This document shows positions 1 through 4,367 of a stretch of 7,716 bases of DNA, in pieces. Source of the stretch: an uncultured Ancrocorticia sp. Lineage in GTDB: Bacteria > Actinomycetota > Actinomycetes > Actinomycetales > Actinomycetaceae. Numbering within the stretch: position 1 is the first letter of the stretch; each line of letters begins with the position of its first letter. Position numbers and translations under genes: made by a program. The DNA is taken from contig CAJPTB010000078.1 in NCBI GenBank assembly GCA_905373325.1, forward strand, positions 1 to 7,716, read 5' to 3'. A model generated the notes under the pieces. It ran no database searches. It had not been told where the DNA came from and was given only the letters and a program-made list of their open reading frames with translations.

Positions 1-155
1 AGGACGGCAATACGGTTGGCGCGACGGCTGGAAAGGGCAACCTCTCTACGGCCTTTTCGCACGCGCCACGTGCGGCTGCGCCGAACGAGCCAAAGCAGGC
101 CGCCCTCCCGCAGAAGGCGGACGCCCCGGCCGGAGTCCCTCACAGCCCGGTGTGA
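1..155 (+). CDS. Possible 3' end of an unidentified gene (5' truncated)
   Basis: A plus-strand frame is open from the left window edge (first full codon at 3) and ends at a TGA at 153-155. It encodes about 50 residues rich in Ala, Pro, Gly and Lys and ends in PHSPV. Most of its third codon positions are G or C, as in the confirmed genes here, and it would converge on the histidine phosphatase gene with a 16-bp overlap of the two 3' ends. No motif is recognisable, so no function is proposed; the composition is that of a disordered C-terminal tail. The other two plus frames are also open across this short stretch. A minus-strand start (GTG at 62) cannot be fully excluded, but it has no ribosome binding site and poor codons for this genome. 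Confidence 0.3.
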   Translation, partial: DGNTVGATAGKGNLSTAFSHAPRAAAPNEPKQAALPQKADAPAGVPHSPV

Positions 156-814
156 ACCGCGGCCTCCGAGGCGCCCGGCGTGACGTCGCGGGCGCGGCGC
201 ACCAGTTCGGCGGCGGGCTCGTCATAGCCGACTCCTACGAGCTGACGCCCGACAAATGTCAAAGAGGTCACCGAGCACAGGGCGCACTCTCGTTTGCGCG
301 GGTCGTGGGCGAGCGGGCGCCCTTCGACGAAGCGTCGCATCGTCCATATCGGGAGCTGGTGCGAAACGAGCATCGCCTCGCCGCCTTCGGCCTTACGGAG
401 GGCGCGGCGCACGGCCTCGGACAGGCGTGCCACGATCTCCGTGTAAGGCTCGCCCCATGAAGGCTCGGCCGGATTGACGTACCACGGCCAGTACCGCGGA
501 TGGGCAAGAATGAGCCGGTTCTTGTTGACGTTGACGCCTTCGAACTTGTTCCCCGCTTCAATCAGGCCCTCGTCGAGGACGACCGACAGCCCGTGCCTTT
601 GCGCCGTCGGCTCGGCCGTCTCCCGAGCCCTTTCAAGCGGCGAAGAGACGATGAGCCGCAGATCGCGCCCGTCGAAGAAATCGGCTGCCCTCTCGGCCAT
701 GGCGCGCCCCAGGGGCGTGAGATGAAAACCCGGCTGCCGCCCATAAAGCTGCCCGCTGGGATTGTCCACCTCCCCGTGGCGCACAAAATGGACGGTCGTG
801 AGTTTGTCGTTCAT
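140..814 (-). CDS. Histidine phosphatase family protein (phosphoglycerate mutase-like)
   Basis: A 224-aa protein of the histidine phosphatase superfamily, branch 1. These cytoplasmic enzymes transfer a phosphate onto an active-site histidine and hydrolyse it; the substrate cannot be told from sequence. The full catalytic set is visible: the RHG motif at residues 12-14 (His13 nucleophile), Arg62 in SSPLERARET, Glu86 in the DEGLIEAGNKFEG segment as likely acid, and His152 in VSHQLP. The length is usual for the family. The start is the ATG at 814, preceded by a weak purine-rich AGGCTGGA stretch. It is the last gene of the minus-strand group, 72 bp after the MarR gene, so it is probably co-transcribed with it. 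In mycobacteria and other actinobacteria a similar phosphatase precedes the TlpA/CcdA/ResB/CcsB cytochrome c maturation genes (from memory); no such gene is seen in the 139 bases downstream. Family assignment is sure, the specific role unknown. Confidence 0.93.
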   Translation of the reverse strand: MNDKLTTVHFVRHGEVDNPSGQLYGRQPGFHLTPLGRAMAERAADFFDGRDLRLIVSSPLERARETAEPTAQRHGLSVVLDEGLIEAGNKFEGVNVNKNRLILAHPRYWPWYVNPAEPSWGEPYTEIVARLSEAVRRALRKAEGGEAMLVSHQLPIWTMRRFVEGRPLAHDPRKRECALCSVTSLTFVGRQLVGVGYDEPAAELVRRARDVTPGASEAAVHTGL

Positions 815-833
815 GTGTCCAGCCTGCCGTCGA

Positions 834-891
834 TTTGATGGATTCAGCTCGGTTTGATGGATTCAGCGTTGCCGAAGCCGAGGGATTCAGC
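834..891. repeat. Direct repeat cluster, GGATTCAGC x3
   Basis: The 15-mer TTTGATGGATTCAGC occurs at 834-848 and again at 853-867 (period 19). Its GGATTCAGC core recurs a third time at 883-891. On the minus strand each core reads GCTGAATCC. The copy at 883-891 supplies the TGA stop codon of the MarR gene. The cluster fills most of the gap between the MarR stop and the histidine phosphatase start. The function is unknown: local duplication, a protein-binding array and an RNA element are all possible. Confidence 0.8.
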
Positions 892-1534
892 CCGCCCGCG
901 AGCCTGGCTCGTCTGCCGATTCGCCGGACGGCGCCGGGCCTTCGGAGTCCGCCGAACAGTCAGATGGCTGCGAGCCTCCGGCCCCTGGGGAGACAACCGA
1001 ATCTTCCGAATCAACCGACCCGTGAGACGGCACGGAGCCCCCTGGGCCCGTCGGAGAGTCTGCGGGCTTGACAGGCTTCACTTCGCTGGCGACGTCGGCC
1101 AAGATGTTCGACAGGCGCCCAAGCTCGAGCATGTCCTCCCTGCCCAGCTTGTCGACGAGCACGCGGCGAACCGAGTTCACGTGGGAAGGGGCGGCCGAAA
1201 CCAAGTATTCGAACCCTTTCTCGGTCAATATGCAGTTGACGCCGCGGCGGTCGTCGGCACAGGGCTCGCGCTTGACCAGGCCGGCGTCTTCGAGCCTGCG
1301 CACCGTATGGGTCAGCCGGGAACGTGAGTGAACGAGCCTGTCTGCCAGATTGGACATGCGGATCGTGCGCCCAGGCGACTCCGAAAGATGCGCAAGCACT
1401 TCGTATTCGTTGAGGGATATACCCTTTTCGTTCTCTATGTCCTGATTGAGCACTTCCATCACGAGGGAAACAGCACGCAAGAAAGCCCGCCAAGCTTTCT
1501 GTTCCTCCGGTGAAAGCCACTGAACGTCAGTCAT
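887..1534 (-). CDS. MarR-family transcriptional regulator with low-complexity C-terminal tail
   Basis: A 215-aa protein. Residues 1 to about 155 form a MarR-type winged-helix domain: an N-terminal dimerisation helix, the ISLNEYEVLAHLSESPGRTI segment (39-58), the recognition helix region SNLADRLVHSRSRLTHTVRR (61-80), LEDAGLVKRE, and the wing DDRRGVNCILTEKG (94-107). MarR proteins are cytoplasmic dimers that usually repress nearby genes and respond to small ligands; the ligand is not predictable. Residues from about 156 to 215 form an extra Ser/Gly/Pro/Asp/Glu-rich tail absent from typical MarR proteins of about 150 aa. The ATG at 1534 is chosen over the in-frame GTG at 1546 because GGGAGG lies just upstream of the ATG (4-nt spacing) and the GTG has no ribosome binding site. 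The start lies only 14 nt after the bS22 terminator, so transcription probably comes by read-through. The phosphatase gene follows and may be a target. Confidence 0.92.
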   Translation of the reverse strand: MTDVQWLSPEEQKAWRAFLRAVSLVMEVLNQDIENEKGISLNEYEVLAHLSESPGRTIRMSNLADRLVHSRSRLTHTVRRLEDAGLVKREPCADDRRGVNCILTEKGFEYLVSAAPSHVNSVRRVLVDKLGREDMLELGRLSNILADVASEVKPVKPADSPTGPGGSVPSHGSVDSEDSVVSPGAGGSQPSDCSADSEGPAPSGESADEPGSRAG

Positions 1535-1548
1535 CGCACCTCCCACAC

Positions 1549-1577
1549 AAAAGGCCCGGAAACCGCCCGGGCCTTTT
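1549..1577 (-). terminator. Rho-independent terminator after bS22
   Basis: A perfect 11-bp inverted repeat, AAAAGGCCCGG (1549-1559) and CCGGGCCTTTT (1567-1577), encloses a 7-nt loop. Read on the minus strand it begins 3 nt after the bS22 stop and ends in TTTT followed by GTGT. The A/T-flanked GC stem would also work in the other direction, but no plus-strand gene ends here. The MarR ATG lies only 14 nt further on, so termination would have to be incomplete for the downstream genes to be expressed from the same promoter. Confidence 0.75.
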
Positions 1578-1580
1578 AGG

Positions 1581-1679
1581 TCACTTCTTGTTGCGACGCT
1601 GGTGCCGAGTTTTACGAAGCAACTTGCGATGCTTCTTCTTCGACATGCGCTTGCGACGCTTTTTGATGACGGAACCCAC
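1581..1679 (-). CDS. Small ribosomal subunit protein bS22 (AURKAIP1/COX24 domain)
   Basis: A 32-aa, extremely basic protein that starts at a [23 protein letters not shown] followed by [12 protein letters not shown]. This matches the very small AURKAIP1/COX24-domain protein conserved across actinobacteria, which mycobacterial ribosome structures identified as 30S protein bS22. Its role is to bind 16S rRNA, not catalysis. A strong ribosome binding site, GGAGG, lies 6 nt before the GTG (plus-strand 1686-1690). It has its own promoter-like element (1729-1758) and a hairpin terminator (1549-1577), so it can be an independent short transcript, as suits an abundant ribosomal component. The upstream HTH gene is its conserved neighbour in Mycobacterium as well (the Rv0500A/Rv0500B pair). 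Short ORFs of this size are often missed by gene callers. Confidence 0.95.
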   Translation of the reverse strand: MGSVIKKRRKRMSKKKHRKLLRKTRHQRRNKK

Positions 1680-1728
1680 AGGTTACCTCCGAAACTAATG
1701 GGCTTGTGCCCTCGAAATATTCAGGAAC

Positions 1729-1758
1729 ATACTAGCGCCTTGAGCGCCGTACCGGTAA
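1729..1758 (-). promoter_or_regulatory. Candidate promoter for bS22
   Basis: On the minus strand a TAGTAT -10 hexamer (plus-strand ATACTA, 1729-1734) is preceded, with an 18-bp spacer, by TTACCG (plus-strand CGGTAA, 1753-1758) as a weak -35. The -10 fits the actinobacterial TANNNT consensus. Transcription would start near 1722, giving a leader of about 40 nt before the GTG at 1679. The element lies in the 89-bp gap between the HTH gene and bS22. This is assigned by inspection only. Confidence 0.5.
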
Positions 1759-1768
1759 CACGGACCCG

Positions 1769-1981
1769 TCACTCGCCCGCTGCGCGGGCGGTCGGTTCGT
1801 CCTGCACGCCCAAAAGGGCGTCGATGGCCGACTTAGGAACCCGGTATGAACTGCCGAAGCGAACCGCGGGCAACTCCCCCGAGTGGACCATGCGGTAGAC
1901 GGTCATGCGCGAGACTCGGGTGAGTTCGGCAACTTCGGCAACCGTGTAGAACTGCGGCGCTTTGTTCGGCAACTGCGTCAT
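1769..1981 (-). CDS. Excisionase/BldC-type helix-turn-helix DNA-binding protein
   Basis: A 70-aa protein made almost entirely of one MerR-like (HTH_17, excisionase-family) domain: FYTVAEVAELTRVSRMTVYR (11-30) is the HTH and SGELPAVRFGSSYRVPKSAI (34-53) the wing. Small actinobacterial proteins of this kind, such as BldC of Streptomyces and the closer Rv0500A of Mycobacterium, are chromosomal transcription factors, not phage excisionases; no integrase or phage gene is nearby. The start at 1981 is favoured because AGGATGGGA lies just upstream. The ATG at 1990 and the GTG at 2023 are in frame but lack a placed ribosome binding site. It is first in the minus-strand group, followed after 89 bp by bS22, a conserved pairing. 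It is divergent from the potassium operon across a repeat-rich intergenic region that it might bind. Confidence 0.92.
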   Translation of the reverse strand: MTQLPNKAPQFYTVAEVAELTRVSRMTVYRMVHSGELPAVRFGSSYRVPKSAIDALLGVQDEPTARAAGE

Positions 1982-2023
1982 GAATCCCATCCTGCGAATA
2001 CGTGTGGTGAACCTTTTCCGCAC

Positions 2024-2075
2024 AGGCTAGCGGCGGTCACACCGCAAGGGTACATGAACTTTCACATCAGTCACA
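2024..2075 (-). promoter_or_regulatory. Candidate promoter/operator zone of the HTH gene
   Basis: Two TANNNT-type -10 candidates read toward the HTH gene: TAGCCT (plus-strand 2024-2029, 42 nt before the ATG) with no good -35, and TACCCT (2047-2052) with GTGACT (2069-2074) 16 bp further upstream. Three TCACA pentamers in the same orientation overlap the zone, two of them spaced 9 bp start to start. BldC-type proteins bind head-to-tail direct repeats, so autoregulation is a reasonable guess, but the pentamer does not clearly match a known operator. Confidence 0.25.
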
Positions 2076-2091
2076 GCAGCCGGGCACCATC

Positions 2092-2147
2092 ACCCGGGCG
2101 CGTCGCACCGTTTCGGCGTTTCGGACGGCGGGATTCTACGCCCGGGT
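2092..2147. repeat. 9-bp inverted repeat enclosing a tandem CGTTTCGG duplication
   Basis: ACCCGGGCG (2092-2100) and CGCCCGGGT (2139-2147) are perfect inverted repeats separated by 38 bases. The interior carries CGTTTCGG twice in tandem (2109-2116 and 2117-2124) and CGTC/GACG arms (2101-2104, 2124-2127). If transcribed it could fold as an extended stem; as DNA it could hold paired operator sites. It does not match any riboswitch family I know. Confidence 0.5.
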
Positions 2148-2204
2148 CAGGCCTGCCGACGCTGCCAACAGGGACCAAATGGCGATAGTCTTGGCCAATC
2201 GACT

Positions 2205-2237
2205 CCTTTTCCCAGAGCCCTCGAGCTCTGAAAAAGG
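2205..2237 (+). promoter_or_regulatory. Interrupted hairpin in the leader of the potassium operon
   Basis: The inner stem CAGAGC (2213-2218) / GCTCTG (2225-2230) has a 6-nt CCTCGA loop. It is flanked by an outer stem CCTTTT (2205-2210) / AAAAGG (2232-2237), with a 2:1 internal loop between the stems. It lies 38 nt before the GTG start of the KtrB gene and 24 nt before its GAGGAG ribosome binding site, probably in the mRNA leader. There is no T-tract after it on the plus strand, so it is not a simple terminator; a leader stability element or an operator is equally possible. Confidence 0.45.
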
Positions 2238-2274
2238 CAAGACGTGAAACAGGCAACAGTGAGGAGCGACCATC

Positions 2275-3675
2275 GTGCGCAAGCGAGTGCGGGCTCAGGG
2301 CCGTCCGTCCGCGGCGCCCGGCCCTTTCCTTCGGGCGCGGGAGCTAATGGATCGCGTCGCCCGCGATTCGCCCGCGCGCCTGGCCCTTTTCGTGTTCGCG
2401 GGGATCGTCCTCGTCGAGACGTCGCTGCTCTCGCTGCCGGCGTCGACCTCTTCGGGCCAACGCGCCCCCTTTGTGGACGCTTTCTTCACGGCGACCTCGT
2501 CGGTGTGCGTGACCGGGCTCGTCACTGTGGACACCGCCACCTACTGGTCGCCGCTGGGGCAGTTCTTCATCGCCATAGGGATGATGATCGGCGGGCTGGG
2601 CATCATGATGATGGCCTCGATTCTGGGAATCGTGGTGTCGCGTCGCATCGGCCTGACGCAGCGCTTCCTGGCGGCCTCGGAGACCAAGTCGCGCCTGGGC
2701 GAAGTCGGCCTGCTCGTGCGGGCCGTCGTCGTCGTCGCCCTCAGCGCGCAGGCGATCCTCTTCCTCACCCTCACGCCGTTTTTCATCCGCGAGGGCGACG
2801 CCATGCTGTCCGCGCTGTGGCACGCGGCCTTCATGGCCATCTCGATCTTCAACAACGGCGGCTTCGTCGTCATGCGCGACGGACTGGGGCCGTATGCGGG
2901 CGATTGGACGCTGACCCTGCCCATTGTCTTCGGCACCGTCGTCGGCGCGATCGGCTTTCCCGTGGTGCTCGACATGTGGCGGCGTCGACGCCATGCAAAG
3001 AAGTGGTCGCTTACGACGAAGCTCACACTCGTCACCTACGCGGTTCTCTTGCTCTTGGGCGCCCTGCTCTTCTTCCTCTTCGAATGGGACAACCCCAAGA
3101 CGCTCGCGAATCTTTCCCTGGGCGAGCAGATCCAGGCGACGTTCCTGCATTCGACCGTCGCGCGTTCGTCGGGCCTGGCGACGCTCGATGTCAGCTCGAT
3201 GACCCAATCGACGTGGTTCCTCCTCGACGGGCTTATGTTCATCGGCGGAGGGTCGACGTCGGCGGCCGGGGGAATCAAAGTGACCACCTTGGCCGTGCTG
3301 TTCCTGGCGATCGTCGCCGAGGCGCGGGGAGACCGAGACACTCAGGCGTTCGGGCGCCGTCTGCCGTCGGAAGTGCTGCGCCTGGCCATCGCGGCCACCT
3401 TCCTGGCCTCGATCATCGTCACCGTGGGCACGATCGCGCTCATGGAGGTCTCCGGCCTCCCGCTCGCCGACGCCCTTTTCGAGGCGGTCTCCGCCTTCGC
3501 CACCTGCGGCCTGTCGACGGGCGTGACGCCCGGGCTGCCGACGGCGGGCAAGTACATCATCGCCGTCCTCATGTTTGCCGGGCGCACGGGCACGATGACG
3601 CTTGCGGCCGCGCTTGCCCTGCGCACCCGCCGCCGCGTCATCCACTACCCTGAAGAGTGGCCTACGATCGGATGA
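2275..3675 (+). CDS. TrkH/KtrB-family potassium uptake channel subunit
   Basis: A 466-aa polytopic membrane protein of the TrkH/KtrB/HKT superfamily, the ion-conducting subunit that imports K+ together with a cytoplasmic RCK partner, encoded next. All four pseudo-repeat selectivity loops are visible: SSVCVTGL (75-82), NNGGF (193-197), ARSSGL (296-301) and ATCGLSTG (409-416). The glycine-rich gate segment GGGSTSAAGGIKV (324-336) and the AGRTGTMT motif (435-442) also fit. The chain ends in YPEEWPTIG, and YPEE-type ends are common in KtrB. The third filter, with RSSG where RTAG or RTSG is more usual, is a mild variant. The length and KtrA-type partner favour Ktr over Trk, though databases often write TrkH. 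The GTG at 2275 has GAGGAG 8 nt upstream; the in-frame ATG at 2347 (residue 25) has GGGAG close by and would remove a basic cytoplasmic extension. First gene of an operon with KtrA and RadA. Confidence 0.95.
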   Translation: MRKRVRAQGRPSAAPGPFLRARELMDRVARDSPARLALFVFAGIVLVETSLLSLPASTSSGQRAPFVDAFFTATSSVCVTGLVTVDTATYWSPLGQFFIAIGMMIGGLGIMMMASILGIVVSRRIGLTQRFLAASETKSRLGEVGLLVRAVVVVALSAQAILFLTLTPFFIREGDAMLSALWHAAFMAISIFNNGGFVVMRDGLGPYAGDWTLTLPIVFGTVVGAIGFPVVLDMWRRRRHAKKWSLTTKLTLVTYAVLLLLGALLFFLFEWDNPKTLANLSLGEQIQATFLHSTVARSSGLATLDVSSMTQSTWFLLDGLMFIGGGSTSAAGGIKVTTLAVLFLAIVAEARGDRDTQAFGRRLPSEVLRLAIAATFLASIIVTVGTIALMEVSGLPLADALFEAVSAFATCGLSTGVTPGLPTAGKYIIAVLMFAGRTGTMTLAAALALRTRRRVIHYPEEWPTIG

Positions 3676-3688
3676 CGGAGGAGCACGG

Positions 3689-4351
3689 ATGAAGAAGAAA
3701 CAGATTGACGACGACGCCGTCCTGGTAGTGGGCCTGGGCCGCTTCGGCACGGCGATCGCCTCGACCCTCGACGGCCTGGGCCGCGAGGTCCTCGCCATTG
3801 AGCGCGACCCCGTCCTGGTCCAGCAGTGGTCCCACAGGTTCAGAATCATCGAGGGCGACGCAACCAGCGCCGACGCCCTGGAACAGGCGGGCGCGCGCGA
3901 GTTCGGGGTGGCCGTCGTCGGCATCGGCAGCTCGCTCGAAGCCTCCGTTTTGGCGACCGCCAACTTGGCCGACCTCGGAATGAAGCAGATTTGGGCGAAG
4001 GCGACGTCGCGTTCGCACGGCCGCATCCTTCGCCGCATCGGCGCTCACCACGTTGTCTATCCCGAGTACGACGCCGGCGCGCGGGTCGCGCACATGGTCA
4101 GCGGCAAGATGCTCGACTACATCGAGATGGAAGACGGCTTCTCCATCATCAAGATGCGCCCGCCGCGAGACATCCAAGGGTTCACGATGGCCGAATCGAA
4201 GGTGCGCGAGAGGTTCGGCGTGACCATCATCGGCGTGAAGGCGCCCGGCCAGCCCTTCGAGTACGCGACCGAGGAGACGAAGATCGGCCCCGAGGACGTC
4301 ATCATCGTCTCCGGCGACTCCGCCCTCCTCGAAGAGTTCGCCAACCGCTGA
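3689..4351 (+). CDS. KtrA/TrkA-type RCK regulatory subunit of potassium uptake
   Basis: A 220-aa cytoplasmic protein with two domains. Residues 9-138 form an RCK_N Rossmann fold with the dinucleotide motif GLGRFG (15-20), an acidic residue after strand 2 (IERD, 37-40) and the GDAT loop (57-60). Residues from about 140 to 220 form an RCK_C (TrkA_C) domain. In this family an RCK ring sits under the KtrB dimer and gates K+ flow in response to ATP/ADP or NAD(H). The RCK_C domain of several KtrA proteins binds c-di-AMP, which inactivates transport; whether this one does cannot be told by eye. The ATG at 3689 follows GGAGGAG at 5-nt spacing, and only 13 nt separate it from the KtrB stop, so the two are translated from one mRNA. 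RadA follows after 16 nt. Confidence 0.95.
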   Translation: MKKKQIDDDAVLVVGLGRFGTAIASTLDGLGREVLAIERDPVLVQQWSHRFRIIEGDATSADALEQAGAREFGVAVVGIGSSLEASVLATANLADLGMKQIWAKATSRSHGRILRRIGAHHVVYPEYDAGARVAHMVSGKMLDYIEMEDGFSIIKMRPPRDIQGFTMAESKVRERFGVTIIGVKAPGQPFEYATEETKIGPEDVIIVSGDSALLEEFANR

Positions 4352-4367
4352 AAGGGCGGAGCGGTCC

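Larger units (their letters stand above)
1982..2274. other. Divergent intergenic region with several repeats
   Basis: These 293 bp between the divergent HTH gene and the potassium operon hold no convincing gene. They contain three TCACA direct repeats (2037-2041, 2062-2066, 2071-2075), a 9-bp inverted repeat (2092-2100 with 2139-2147), a tandem CGTTTCGG duplication inside its loop (2109-2124), and an interrupted hairpin near the operon start (2205-2237). Promoters in both directions must lie here, but the hexamers are weak by eye. Plus-strand candidates are TAGTCT at 2186-2191 with CTGCCA at 2162-2167. Minus-strand candidates are TAGCCT (plus 2024-2029) or TACCCT (plus 2047-2052) with GTGACT (plus 2069-2074). 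Confidence 0.6.

Noticed and set aside
1..62. Minus-strand gene starting at the GTG at 62, possibly the missing TlpA-type gene
   Set aside because: No ribosome binding site, several codons rare for this genome (AGA, AAA, CGA), and only 21 residues visible, so it is not supportable.
1769..1981. Phage or plasmid excisionase indicating an integrated element
   Set aside because: There is no integrase, attachment-site repeat or phage gene, and the bS22 neighbour and BldC/Rv0500A-like sequence point to a chromosomal regulator.
2037..2075. CRP-like palindrome TGTGA-N6-TCACA
   Set aside because: The TCACA motifs are all in the same orientation, with no properly spaced TGTGA partner, so they are direct repeats and not a CRP site.
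2040..2274. c-di-AMP (ydaO/yuaA) riboswitch upstream of the potassium genes
   Set aside because: Expected by context, but the conserved GGGGUGAAU-like and CCGAAUCCGUCAGCUAACC-like blocks are not present.
2344..4038. Minus-strand open frame of 564 codons
   Set aside because: It lies antisense to the clearly recognisable KtrB and KtrA genes and encodes Arg/His/Asp/Gly-rich nonsense without domains, a common artefact in high-GC DNA.
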